Shown here one piece after another: positions 13,820 to 21,752 of a DNA stretch of 32,705 nt. The stretch covers positions 1-32,705 of the forward strand of contig JAJFLP010000078.1 of assembly GCA_021772635.1 (NCBI GenBank), written 5' to 3'. Position 1 is the stretch's first letter. Every line of letters starts with the position of its first letter. The position numbers and the translations under genes are program-made. This stretch comes from Verrucomicrobiota bacterium (GTDB taxonomy: Bacteria; Verrucomicrobiota; Lentisphaeria; JABSQK01; JAJFLO01). The notes beneath the pieces were generated by a model, which saw nothing but the letters and a program-made list of their open reading frames with translations, did not search any database and was not told the origin of the DNA.

Positions 13820-16036
13820 GTGAAACAACATATTGCACGGGTGATGGTTAATTTATCATTGGACCGGACATTCGATTACGTGGTCCCGAACGATCTCGTC
13901 AAGGATGCGACAATCGGGTCAATGGTTCGCGTGCCGTTCGGAAATAGCTCGCGTAATGGGTTCATAGTCGGTCTCCCTAACTTCTCGAAATTCGATAAAC
14001 TTAAGGCTATTCAGGCTGTCGTGAGTGAGCGTGCATTACTACCGGGACCGCTTTTAAAGTTAGGCGAGTGGATGGCGGACTACTACTGCTGCAGCCACGA
14101 GCAAGCGGTTCACGGCCTGTTACCGGCCGTTGTCCGGGATCAGAAAATAGGCAAGAAGAAACGTAAGAAAGTATACCTTGTCGACGACATAGACCTCGCG
14201 GATATTCTAATTGCGCTCGAAACACGAGCGCCCAGGCAAGCTGTGGTGGTAAAATTCCTGGTGCAACGACGTTCGTCTGCTCTCTCGCGTCTACTTAAAA
14301 CCACCGGCGCCGATCACTCGGTGATTAAGTCGATGGTTAAGAAGGGGATCGTACGTGTTGAAGAAGAGGTTCAAGAAAGAAGCCCGTTTTCAACAGAGAA
14401 AATTGTGCGGACGCAACCGCTGGATTTAACTTCAGAACAGCAGGCCGTATTTGAGCAGATAACGAAATGTATCGACGCTGGAGGCGGCGAAGTTGTCCTG
14501 ATCTCCGGGGTAACGGGTAGTGGTAAAACGGAGGTTTATCTACAGGCGATAGCAAAGTGCCTCGATCGCGGGCAGGAAGCGATTGTACTCGTCCCGGAGA
14601 TCGCACTCACCCCACAGACGATTGAGCGGTTTCGCGGGCGGTTCGGGGATGAGATAAGCGTGCTTCACAGTCACCTGAGTGCCGGGGAACGATTCGACGA
14701 ATGGAACAAGATAAACGAAGGCCGGGTTAAGATCGCGGTTGGTGCGAGATCGGCGTTATTCGCGCCGTTCCAGCAGCTTGGACTTATCGTTGTTGATGAA
14801 GAACACGAAACCAGTTATAAGCAGGATAGCGTCCCTCGCTATCACGCGCGCGATGTGGCAGTGGTTCGCGGGAAATTCGAGAATGCGGTCGTCGTCCTAG
14901 GTACGGCCACCCCGTCATTCGAATCGTACTACAACACGCGCGTCGGAAAATACGTACTGGCCAGGCTGACGAAACGTGTTGACGAGCAGAAAATGCCAAG
15001 AATGGAAGTCGTCGACATGTGCAACGAGGCTATGGCCTCGGGGCGGCCACAGATACTCTCGAAACGATTGATTTCGCTGACCAGGAATATACTTGAGGCT
15101 GGGGAACAGGCGATGTTTTTTCTTAACCGCCGCGGGTACGCAACTCAGATGCAATGCACGAAATGCGGTTATGTCGCGGAATGCGAGGAATGCAGCGTAA
15201 ACTACACCTACCATCGAAAAGCCGAGCAGTTGATCTGTCATATTTGCGGGTCGGTCCGCAGGGCACCAGACAAGTGTCCGGAATGTAAGGATGCGGGGAT
15301 TCGTTACAGCGGGTTAGGAACGGAAAAAGTGGAGGCGGCGGTAAGGAAAACCTTTCGAAACGCGCGGGTACACCGTATGGACTCGGATACAATGACGCGA
15401 AAGGAGTCTTACAAAGAGGTGTTAACGGCTTTTAGAGTCGGCGAGATCGACATTCTAATCGGGACGCAAATGATCGCGAAAGGGTTACACTTCCCGAACG
15501 TAACACTTGTGGGAATAATATTCGCGGATCTTACCCTGAATATGCCGGATTTCCGCGCTGGGGAGCGAACTTTTCAGTTGCTCGTCCAGGTCGCGGGCCG
15601 GGCCGGGCGCGGAGACGTACAAGGACGGGTAGTTGTCCAAACGTACACGCCGCATCACACTGTTCTAACGTCGGCATTGAATCATGATTTCGAGGCGTAC
15701 TACGAAAGCGAAATCAGCAGTCGTATGCAACTTGAGCTGCCACCTTACTCGCACATGCTGCTGATCCAGTTCAAGGGACCGGAAGAAGCTGAGGCCTCGG
15801 GTGCTGCTGACCTATTCAGAACCGACGTCGCGTCGCGACTTCCCGAAGGCATGAAGATGACACCCGTGCGACCGAGCCCAATCCTTAAAAAACGCGGGCT
15901 ATTTCACTACCAGATACTATGCTACGGAAAGCGTATCGTATCCTTGAGCCGAATTATCAAGGAGATCAAGTCAAAGTCGAAACTACCGAAATCGGTTGTC
16001 ATTAGCGTTGACGTCGACCCGTATTCGATGATATGA
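13820..16036 (+). CDS. priA: Primosomal protein N', replication restart helicase PriA
   Basis: A 738-residue superfamily 2 helicase that recognises stalled forks and reloads the replisome. The N-terminal part VMVNLSLDRTFDYVVP is the 3'-DNA-end binding domain. GSGKT (233-237) is Walker A, DEEH (326-329) Walker B, and GTATPSFES a later helicase motif. Residues 446-489 hold the paired CxxC zinc-binding cysteines (CTKCGY, CEEC, CHIC, CPEC) inserted in the helicase core. QVAGRAGRG near 595 is helicase motif VI. The GTG start at 13820 is chosen because GGAG lies five bases before it and homologous PriA sequence begins there. It is transcribed alone, divergent from the kinase gene. Confidence 0.97.
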   Translation: MKQHIARVMVNLSLDRTFDYVVPNDLVKDATIGSMVRVPFGNSSRNGFIVGLPNFSKFDKLKAIQAVVSERALLPGPLLKLGEWMADYYCCSHEQAVHGLLPAVVRDQKIGKKKRKKVYLVDDIDLADILIALETRAPRQAVVVKFLVQRRSSALSRLLKTTGADHSVIKSMVKKGIVRVEEEVQERSPFSTEKIVRTQPLDLTSEQQAVFEQITKCIDAGGGEVVLISGVTGSGKTEVYLQAIAKCLDRGQEAIVLVPEIALTPQTIERFRGRFGDEISVLHSHLSAGERFDEWNKINEGRVKIAVGARSALFAPFQQLGLIVVDEEHETSYKQDSVPRYHARDVAVVRGKFENAVVVLGTATPSFESYYNTRVGKYVLARLTKRVDEQKMPRMEVVDMCNEAMASGRPQILSKRLISLTRNILEAGEQAMFFLNRRGYATQMQCTKCGYVAECEECSVNYTYHRKAEQLICHICGSVRRAPDKCPECKDAGIRYSGLGTEKVEAAVRKTFRNARVHRMDSDTMTRKESYKEVLTAFRVGEIDILIGTQMIAKGLHFPNVTLVGIIFADLTLNMPDFRAGERTFQLLVQVAGRAGRGDVQGRVVVQTYTPHHTVLTSALNHDFEAYYESEISSRMQLELPPYSHMLLIQFKGPEEAEASGAADLFRTDVASRLPEGMKMTPVRPSPILKKRGLFHYQILCYGKRIVSLSRIIKEIKSKSKLPKSVVISVDVDPYSMI

Positions 16037-16290
16037 CGGACTGCAAGCAGTCGATTCCTTTGATACTGGATACTGGAGGGGATTTTTGCTACTGCACTTC
16101 GAACTTTTGTTGACCCGTCTCGCTGTGCTCGGCTGCGATTTTGGATTTATTTCCGCAGGCAGTCGATCACTTTGATACAGGATGCTCGAATCTGGATGCT
16201 CGAGGATTTTCTAAACCGCGAATCAGACACAAATAAACGATTCAAGAATGCTCCTGGACGGGTATCAGAACAACAAATTCACATCAGAAT

Positions 16291-16423
16291 TAGGATTTTT
16301 ATCTATTGGCGCTGCCAAAAGATCCGGGGATTTAGGAAGACGCTTACATCTTCAAATTACAGATTTGCAGATGAATGCTTCTCCTTTTCGCCTGAATCGT
16401 TTGCAAACGAATTAAAAATCCTG
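16291..16423 (+). repeat. Three-hairpin interspersed repeat, copy 5
   Basis: Bounded by AGGATTTTT and AAAAATCCTG. Hairpin A is replaced by TTGGC-gct-GCCAA (16306-16318): both arms changed together while pairing is kept. Hairpin B is unchanged (16347-16373) and hairpin C reads TCGTT-tgca-AACGA (16395-16414). Right of it come GTTCTCTGTGTTCTCTGTGG and a TTATCCGCGTCAATCTGCG segment, so both flank types seen with the other copies occur together. The 566-bp spacer between priA and cutA holds no other recognisable feature apart from GATACTG units near 16060. Confidence 0.8.
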
Positions 16424-16552
16424 ATGATGTTGTGAATTATTCCTATATCTTCACTCCGCGTTCTCTGTGTTCTCTGTGGTTAAAACCTGTTTTATTTCTT
16501 ATCCGCGTCAATCTGCGTTCCGCCGTCGCCTAATCGGCTATGGCGCGACAGG

Positions 16553-16594
16553 GATCCGTCCCGGATTACCGGGACCCCGCGTTAATGTGGGGCA
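16553..16594. repeat. Tandem pair of GC-rich hairpins
   Basis: CCCGG-atta-CCGGG followed directly by CCCCGC-gttaat-GTGGGG, just 3' of cutA. There is no T-run on either strand, so termination is not supported. It is another member of the small-hairpin pair pattern, with stems differing from other members but still paired. Confidence 0.5.
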
Positions 16595-16602
16595 GGCAGA
16601 AT

Positions 16603-16920
16603 TTATTCCTCCATTTCCTTTCTGATCCAGTCCAGGAACGGTGGATTTCCGTCAGCTATCGGAAGAGAAACAACGCAGGGACAATCATAACTGTGGAGGG
16701 AGATGATCAAGTGCTTTGCTGCTGCGAATTTGTCTTGCGTTGTTTTGGCGATTAGTATAACCTCATTGCCTTCGCAAATTTCGCCTTCCCAATGATAAAT
16801 AGATTGCATATTATCGACAATGTTAACACAGGCTGCCAAGCGAGACTCCACCAGAGTTCGTCCAATCATACGCGCCTCTTCAGCATCCTGAACGGTTATA
16901 TATAATAGTAGAAGATTCAT
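16603..16920 (-). CDS. cutA: CutA1 divalent-cation tolerance protein
   Basis: A 105-residue protein of the normal CutA1 length. It shows the ferredoxin-like pattern LLYITVQDAEEARMIGRTLV, ESRLAACVNIVDNMQSIYHW, EGEICEGNEVILIAKTT, and then YDCPCVVSLPIADGNPPFLDW near the end. CutA1 forms tight trimers. It was linked to copper tolerance in E. coli, but its function in most bacteria is unclear. It is encoded alone, between repeat-rich spacers, convergent with priA. Confidence 0.93.
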   Translation of the reverse strand: MNLLLLYITVQDAEEARMIGRTLVESRLAACVNIVDNMQSIYHWEGEICEGNEVILIAKTTQDKFAAAKHLIISLHSYDCPCVVSLPIADGNPPFLDWIRKEMEE

Positions 16921-17078
16921 GGATTCGAGTACGATTAAGATTACGGGTACGATGGTGGCGTTAAAACTTTGCAGTAGTACCTGCTTGTGTAAATTCGAAT
17001 ATTTGCGAATTCTATACTGAGCCGATATTCCAACACTTTCCCTGTCTTAATCTTAATCTTAATCACAATCAAAAACAA

Positions 17079-17741
17079 ATGAGCGAACCAACTATACATT
17101 TCTGGGATATGGATCACACGGTCATCGATCATGACTGCGACGTGTCGTGGAAAGAGTTTATGATTAAAAAAGGGCTCGCGTCGACGGATGCGACTGCACG
17201 CATCGACTATTTCTGGAATCAATATCTGACCGGTTCGCTAAATGAAACAGAGTTTATCGAATTTCAGCTTATGGAGTTTTCCGGACGCACCGAATGGGAT
17301 ATTCAGAGTTTAAGCGAGGAACATTTTGACGCGGTCGTAAAGTCGCGGATCTATCCGGAGGCGAAGAGACTCATTGACGACCTACGTCTCGCTGGAAATA
17401 CGCTATGTTTAATCACCGCCACGAACGGTGTGATCGCAAAACCGCTCGCGGACGCCCTGGGATTCGAACATTTACTGGCGACGATTCCGGAAGTAATTAA
17501 CGGTCGTTATTCGGGTAACATCAAAGGTAACTACTGTGGAGGTGCGGGAAAAATAGCGCCGATAAAACAGTTATGCGAGACGGAACAGACCACGATCGAC
17601 AACTGCTATTATTACGGGGACAGTGTCGTGGATATTCCTGTTCTTAAGGCGATCGGGCACGCAGTAGTGGTTAACCCGGTTTCCGAACTGAGGCAGACGG
17701 CCATCGTTAATGGCTGGGAAATCCTCGAGTTCACGCTATAA
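17079..17741 (+). CDS. HAD-superfamily SerB-like phosphatase (HAD-IB)
   Basis: A 220-residue soluble hydrolase. Motif I is FWDMDHTVID, with the nucleophile Asp and the second Asp two residues later. Motif II is the Thr of LITATNG, motif III a Lys in the GAGKIAPIK segment, and motif IV GDSVVDIPVL. The helical cap lies between motif I and II, as in HAD-IB enzymes related to phosphoserine phosphatase. GYYYGDS-x-x-D and a C-terminal VNPVSELRQTA match that subfamily, which also includes phosphatases for other small substrates; the substrate cannot be told. It stands alone on the plus strand, preceded by a short (CTTAAT)3 tandem and no strong ribosome-binding site. Confidence 0.85.
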   Translation: MSEPTIHFWDMDHTVIDHDCDVSWKEFMIKKGLASTDATARIDYFWNQYLTGSLNETEFIEFQLMEFSGRTEWDIQSLSEEHFDAVVKSRIYPEAKRLIDDLRLAGNTLCLITATNGVIAKPLADALGFEHLLATIPEVINGRYSGNIKGNYCGGAGKIAPIKQLCETEQTTIDNCYYYGDSVVDIPVLKAIGHAVVVNPVSELRQTAIVNGWEILEFTL

Positions 17742-17764
17742 GGTCCTTGACTACGTTCATGAGT

Positions 17765-17934
17765 TATACCGCAAGCGGTACAATTTTTGGGCCCGGATTA
17801 TCCGAGCCCCTTCCCGCACGAGCGTGGATCCCGTCAATACGGGACGCTTATGCGAAGACGACTTCAAAATGATTGCCTAAAAGACTCCGAATGATTTTTC
17901 GTCCCGCATGCGGGATGAAGACGTTCGGTATATA
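17765..17934 (+). repeat. TATACC-type element, copy 3
   Basis: Starts TATACCGCAAGCGGTACAAT. The hairpin TACCGC-aa-GCGGTA differs from copies with TACTGC-aa-GCAGTA by a base change in each arm that keeps pairing. It ends ACGTTCGGTATATA. TATACCG and CGGTATA form terminal inverted repeats. Inside are GC-rich tetraloop hairpins (17790-17850) and the palindrome CCCGCATGCGGG. The final 38 bases, from TTTCGTCCCGCATGCGGG on, recur in copy 4. The 337-bp spacer holds nothing else of note. Confidence 0.7.
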
Positions 17935-18078
17935 AACGACGCGCAGGCAGTTGTTCGCGGCGGCTGAGGCGATCCACCCTCCAAGAATTCATTCGATCTT
18001 TTTACGTTAGCGAAAAGAACCGATTTCGATAGCGATTTCTGATCGTTCCCGAATAAAACTCCGCGACTCTTACCGCTA

Positions 18079-19128
18079 TCAAGGCCCTGCGAGCTGATCT
18101 TTAAGCGCCTGGATCTCTTTCTCGAGGGTCTTTATCTTCTTCGCCAGTTCCGGCAGTTTCTGAATATACGCGGTCTGTCGCCAAAACTGACTTCGCGCCA
18201 CCGCTGGTATCCCCATGAGCGTCTCGCCAGGGCCAACGTCTTTCGCCACCCCCGCCTTCCCCATGATGGTCGCGCCGTCACCAATCGTAACGTGTCCGGA
18301 AATTCCTACTTGACCGGCAAGAATCACTCCCTTTCCGATTTCGACACTCCCGGAAACGCCAGCCTGGGAAACAATAAACGTATTCTCGCCGATGACGACG
18401 TTGTGCGCGACTTGGACCAGGTTATCGATCTTAACGCCATTCTTGATCCAAGTGCGGTCAAACCGCGCTCGATCCACGGTTACGTTGGCGCCAATCTCTA
18501 CATCATCATCGATCTGGACGTTCCCAACTTGAGGGATCTTACGGTGCCCTTTCGGATCCGGAATGTACCCGAATCCATCGCTACCGATCACAGTACCGCT
18601 GTGAATAATTACATTATTCCCGATTCGCGTTCTTTCCCGTATCGTCACATTCGGGTAAAATCGACAGCCTGCACCGGCCGTCGTTTCGTAACCGATAAAG
18701 CATCCCGCCTCAACAATTGAGTTTTCGCCGATCGTAACATCTGCCTCAATAGTGGCATTTGCGCCGATATGAGCAGTAGGATGGATTTTTGCAGTTTCTG
18801 AGATCACAGCAGATGGGTGCCGTCCGGAGGGTGGAATTCGTGGGGGTGGCGCAAACCGGGCAGTGATCAGCGAGAAAGATGCAGAAGAATCCGAACACTT
18901 TATCCATGCTCGATTATCTTGAGGTATTTCGGAAAAATCCAACGGGACCAGCACGATTCGGGCACTGGATGAAATTACGGCAGATCGGTACTTGTCGTTC
19001 GAAAGGAATGACAGGTGATTTTGCTCAGCTTTACCCAGGGTCGCGACGCCGTTGATGGCGAGACTGTCTTGCCCGATGACTTCACCACCTACTATTATCG
19101 CAATCTCCCGGGCGGTAAGCTCTAGCAC
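18079..19128 (-). CDS. lpxD: UDP-3-O-acylglucosamine N-acyltransferase LpxD
   Basis: A 349-residue enzyme that adds the second acyl chain to UDP-3-acyl-glucosamine in lipid A synthesis. The N-terminal domain has LTAREIAIIVGGEVIG and LSFLSNDKYRSAV. From about residue 105 hexapeptide repeats build a left-handed beta-helix (IGANATIEADVTIG, IGSDGFGYIPD, VQVAHNVVIGENTFIVSQ). The catalytic His is in QVAHNV. The C-terminus is a coiled coil (LAKKIKTLEKEIQALKDQL). A GTG start follows AGAGG with suitable spacing. In many Gram-negatives lpxD directly follows skp/ompH. Here the order is kept, but a terminator and a repeat element lie between them. Confidence 0.95.
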   Translation of the reverse strand: MLELTAREIAIIVGGEVIGQDSLAINGVATLGKAEQNHLSFLSNDKYRSAVISSSARIVLVPLDFSEIPQDNRAWIKCSDSSASFSLITARFAPPPRIPPSGRHPSAVISETAKIHPTAHIGANATIEADVTIGENSIVEAGCFIGYETTAGAGCRFYPNVTIRERTRIGNNVIIHSGTVIGSDGFGYIPDPKGHRKIPQVGNVQIDDDVEIGANVTVDRARFDRTWIKNGVKIDNLVQVAHNVVIGENTFIVSQAGVSGSVEIGKGVILAGQVGISGHVTIGDGATIMGKAGVAKDVGPGETLMGIPAVARSQFWRQTAYIQKLPELAKKIKTLEKEIQALKDQLAGP

Positions 19129-19151
19129 GATGACCTCTTCCCTACAAGTTG

Positions 19152-19284
19152 ATACCGCAAGCAGTACAATTTTTGGACGACGTTGAATTCATTACCTAAG
19201 ATGATCTATGTTGAGCCTAGCGAAATCCGCCGCGGTGGAAACAATATTTCGTCCCGCATGCGGGATGAAGACGTTCGGTATATA
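19152..19284 (+). repeat. TATACC-type element, copy 4
   Basis: Starts ATACCGCAAGCAGTACAAT and ends ACGTTCGGTATA. About 75 bases in the middle, including TAAGATGATCTATGTTGAGC and AAATCCGCCGCGGTGGAAAC, are nearly identical in inverted orientation to the element at 20704-20826. It begins 23 bases before the lpxD start codon, so it separates lpxD from ompH and probably carries or replaces the lpxD promoter region. Confidence 0.75.
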
Positions 19285-19424
19285 CAGTTTCTTTGTATTT
19301 CTACGAGTGTGCGGTCTCACATATAACTCGAATTTTTTTGCACTTATTTCGCCTCCAGGGTAGGCAGCGAAAAAGTGTTCGTACCGGGAGGTACGGACCC
19401 TTTCCCTAACGCCGCCCAGTGATG

Positions 19425-19457
19425 AAAAAAGCGCAACCCTCTTGGGGCGAGGGTGTT
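19425..19457 (-). terminator. Intrinsic terminator after ompH
   Basis: On the minus strand a stem ACACCCTC / GAGGGTTG with a seven-base loop is followed by CGCTTTTTTC. It starts about 60 bases after the ompH stop codon. It would end the STAS-ompH transcript before lpxD. Confidence 0.75.
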
Positions 19458-19514
19458 TTGTCGTTTCAAAAGCGATTAAACGAAAACGGTTCGCGATGAA
19501 ACGGGCTCCCCAGT

Positions 19515-20144
19515 TTACTCTTCTTCGTCGTCGTCGCCAGCCTCGTCAGGCTTCGTGCCCTCGTCTTCGTGCCCTTTATTTATTAAGGCAAGTATACTCT
19601 CGGTGATATCCCATTCCGGCCGATAAAAAATGAACACGGGCAAGCCATTCAGTGTGTTCCCTGAGCTATCCAGGATCAAATCGTGATTCTCCTGTTGACC
19701 GAAGCCGTTGATAACTTCGATTATTTCTTTCACGAGTTTGTTGCGTTGTTCTTCGTATTGTTTGCGAAGATCCTGACGTTTATTCTGCTGATACTCGTGG
19801 ATCTCCTTCTTTTTCTCTTGCAATAGCATAAACTTGGTCTGCGCTTGATTCCGTTTCTCATCCCGCAGCTCATCGCTAATCGCAATATTCTGAGATTCAT
19901 CACGTAATGTATTAAAGTCTCCTTCCAGAGTGTCCTTCTCTTTATTCAGATTGACCGCATACTCCTTAAATATTTCCGTTTGCTTCCTTATAGTCTCGTC
20001 GGCCGTTGCGGTTTTATAGTAGTGCTGGAATAAGACCTCCATATCAACGAACGCTATATTCATCTGCTCCGCGAAAGCGCCGAGCGCGAAGAAATTTAAG
20101 GCGGTGATTGCGAGGATTGCGTTATGTTTAGTTAATCTAAGCAT
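19515..20144 (-). CDS. Skp/OmpH-family periplasmic chaperone
   Basis: A 209-residue protein. Residues 1-25 are a signal peptide ending LGAFA. The mature part begins MNIAFVDMEVLFQHYYKT, the first strand of the Skp trimer core. A long coiled coil then forms the tentacle (about 45-140, with EKKKEIHEYQQNKRQDLRKQ), followed by the return strand HDLILDSSGNTLNG. Skp holds unfolded outer-membrane proteins in the periplasm. The last 20 residues are an unusual acidic tail ending GDDDEEE. Its ATG overlaps the stop of the STAS gene by eight bases, so the two are co-translated. The usual neighbour lpxD follows, but after a terminator. Confidence 0.88.
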   Translation of the reverse strand: MLRLTKHNAILAITALNFFALGAFAEQMNIAFVDMEVLFQHYYKTATADETIRKQTEIFKEYAVNLNKEKDTLEGDFNTLRDESQNIAISDELRDEKRNQAQTKFMLLQEKKKEIHEYQQNKRQDLRKQYEEQRNKLVKEIIEVINGFGQQENHDLILDSSGNTLNGLPVFIFYRPEWDITESILALINKGHEDEGTKPDEAGDDDEEE

Positions 20145-20685
20145 CTTTAGTATCTTGTCCTTTTCGTTGCGAGTTTGCCCTTTTTAATCTCTGGATATCC
20201 TCCTTGAGAAATTCTAGGACGTTCTTAAATTTTGGGAAATTATTGAAATCAACCTTAACCAATGATTCGTGGGCGTCAAGTATCGTTTGCGCTTTTTCGA
20301 GTTGATTATTGCTATCGGAATCGTCGGCTACCGCAGCGCACAAAGTTTCCCAGTTTACTTCCGAGTTGGCAGTTTGCGTGAACCCGAATAACTTACCTAA
20401 TCCTAAACCAGTGAGAAGACCTTTTTGAGATTTATCGGCATTAACGACTTCGACCGGAATCCCCTTCGCTTTAGCGCGCAAACCCAACATAGCAAGTACG
20501 CCCATAAACGTACTATCCATGGTCACGCACTCCGAGAGATCAATTATTATCTTTGAGACAGGCGTCACGACGATATTTACGCAAAAGTCCCGCAGACTTT
20601 GGCTGCATTGAAAAGTAGCGCGCCCGGTCACTCTTATTTGTACGATTTCGTTGTTGGTCGCAACGAGAATTTGTGCTTCGCTCAT
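20137..20685 (-). CDS. STAS-domain (anti-anti-sigma-like) protein
   Basis: A 182-residue protein. Residues 1-105 form a STAS domain: IVQIRVTGRATFQCSQSL, KIIIDLSECVTMDSTFMGVL, LRAKAKGIPVEVVNA and LTGLGLGKLFGF. The expected phosphorylation site is the Ser of MDSTFMG, in the place of the usual D-S-S/T-G; Gly is displaced by one residue, so regulation may differ. The remaining 75 residues are helical and charged (FPKFKNVLEFLKEDIQRLKR). STAS proteins of this type bind anti-sigma kinases or act in partner-switching networks; no such kinase is in the window. It is the first gene of an operon with the ompH homologue, an uncommon pairing. Confidence 0.85.
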   Translation of the reverse strand: MSEAQILVATNNEIVQIRVTGRATFQCSQSLRDFCVNIVVTPVSKIIIDLSECVTMDSTFMGVLAMLGLRAKAKGIPVEVVNADKSQKGLLTGLGLGKLFGFTQTANSEVNWETLCAAVADDSDSNNQLEKAQTILDAHESLVKVDFNNFPKFKNVLEFLKEDIQRLKRANSQRKGQDTKDA

Positions 20686-20703
20686 ACTCCGGCCCGAACT
20701 ATC

Positions 20704-20826
20704 TATACCGAACGCCTTCGAGTTTTCGAATTATCGTTTCCACCGCGGCGGATTTCGCTAGGCTCAACATAGATCATCTTAGGTAATGAATTCAAAGTCG
20801 TCCAAAAATTGTACTGCTTGCAGTAT
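20704..20826 (-). repeat. TATACC-type element, copy 5
   Basis: Minus-strand copy with both ends: TATACCGAACGCCTTCGAG on the left and TTGTACTGCTTGCAGTATA on the right in plus-strand reading. With copy 4 it forms an inverted pair around the STAS-ompH operon. It occupies the spacer between tsaE and the STAS gene, where the latter's promoter should be. Confidence 0.75.
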
Positions 20827-20841
20827 AAGACTGCCTACAGT

Positions 20842-21291
20842 CTAGAAATATCGAATTTCGATTTTCCTACTCTCAATATCCTTGCACTCTATTTTAACTT
20901 CGAAACCGCCAGCTTCAAGAAGGTCTTCCGCCCTTTCCGCCCATTCGACTACGGTAACCGCCGATAGGTTCCCAACCATTTGTTCGAGGCCCAGCGCAAC
21001 CAAGTCGCTCGCATCCTCGACGCGGTACAAATCGATGTGGTACAGATCAAGATCAAGTCCGCTGTATTCCTGGACGACAGTAAATGTCGGACTCGTAACC
21101 GGATCTTCTATCCCTAGCCCTCTCGCGAGACCACGGGCAAATACAGTCTTCCCAGCGCCGAGGTCGCCGCATAAAGCAACTACCGTACCGCCGACGAGCC
21201 TCTTCGCTAACTCTATTCCGAGTTGACGAGTCTCACTTTCAGAGTCACTTATAATTACTTGCGGACTGGAGTAAATGTTTTCGTTAATCAC
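20842..21291 (-). CDS. tsaE: tRNA t6A37 synthesis ATPase TsaE
   Basis: A 149-residue P-loop ATPase needed with TsaB, TsaC and TsaD for t6A at tRNA position 37. Walker A is GDLGAGKTVFARGLARGLG. Next come the family signatures VTSPTFTVVQEY, LYHIDLYRVED and VTVVEWAERAEDLL. The length is normal. The start is a GTG at 21291. It is divergent from the small Sm-like gene, with only about 30 bases between the start codons, so the two probably share a promoter region. No tsaB neighbour is present. Confidence 0.95.
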   Translation of the reverse strand: MINENIYSSPQVIISDSESETRQLGIELAKRLVGGTVVALCGDLGAGKTVFARGLARGLGIEDPVTSPTFTVVQEYSGLDLDLYHIDLYRVEDASDLVALGLEQMVGNLSAVTVVEWAERAEDLLEAGGFEVKIECKDIESRKIEIRYF

Positions 21292-21322
21292 TATGAGTCA
21301 CTTGTGGAGAACTAACTGGTCA

Positions 21323-21607
21323 ATGCCTAAAGTCTATAAAAAAGAAATCGTCGTTGTCGATACGACGACGCACCTAACTTATATCGGTGTCCTCGTAAAG
21401 GTAGAAGAAAATTCTATTTCTCTGAAGGACGTAGTGATTTTCGATAATACAAAAATTCGGGTGTCACTTGAAGAGTATTTAATCGAGTGCGCAACTGTCG
21501 GCGTATCCCCGTCACGCAAAGAACTGTGGATGAATCGTGACAAGGTTATTTCTATTTCGCGTCTGCGGGATATAAGTATACCCGGGGAGGCAGGAGCTGG
21601 GGGCTAG
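21323..21607 (+). CDS. Small Sm-like fold protein of unknown function
   Basis: About 94 residues: KEIVVVDTTTHLTYIGVLVK, VEENSISLKDVVIFD, then SLEEYLIECATVGVSPSRKE and WMNRDKVISISRLRDI. The succession of a strand, IGVL, a bent second strand, ISL-D-V and a final VISISRL strand is that of an Sm/LSm-like barrel with an inserted helix. I recall related uncharacterised proteins in PVC-group genomes. The last 10 residues (GEAGAGG region) come from a GGGAGCT-type tandem repeat that begins inside the gene, so the true C-terminus may have been altered. Start codons at 21275 and 21293 are also possible; none has a strong ribosome-binding site. Confidence 0.6.
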   Translation: MPKVYKKEIVVVDTTTHLTYIGVLVKVEENSISLKDVVIFDNTKIRVSLEEYLIECATVGVSPSRKELWMNRDKVISISRLRDISIPGEAGAGG

Positions 21608-21660
21608 GAGCTGGGACAGGAGCTGGGAGCTGGGAGCTAGGAGGGAGAATAGGAGATAGG
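21588..21660. repeat. GGGAGCT heptamer tandem repeat
   Basis: An imperfect purine-rich tandem of AGGAGCTGGG and GGGAGCT units (mostly seven-base period). It begins within the 3' end of the Sm-like gene and continues into the spacer before mutM. A second small tandem of ATCGTCA units follows at about 21714-21740. Confidence 0.75.
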
Positions 21661-21674
21661 ATAAAATAGTAGAT

Positions 21675-21712
21675 CGTCTCGCGTTAGACGGGACCCCGCG
21701 AAATGCGGGGCA
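21675..21712. repeat. Pair of adjacent hairpins before mutM
   Basis: CGTCT-cgcgtt-AGACG is followed after three bases by CCCCGC-gaaat-GCGGGG. It resembles the paired small hairpins at 16553 and 23492 but with different stems. There is no T-run on either strand. Confidence 0.5.
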
Positions 21713-21752
21713 ATTCGTCAATCGTCAATCGTTAATGGTCAATCCGTATGCC

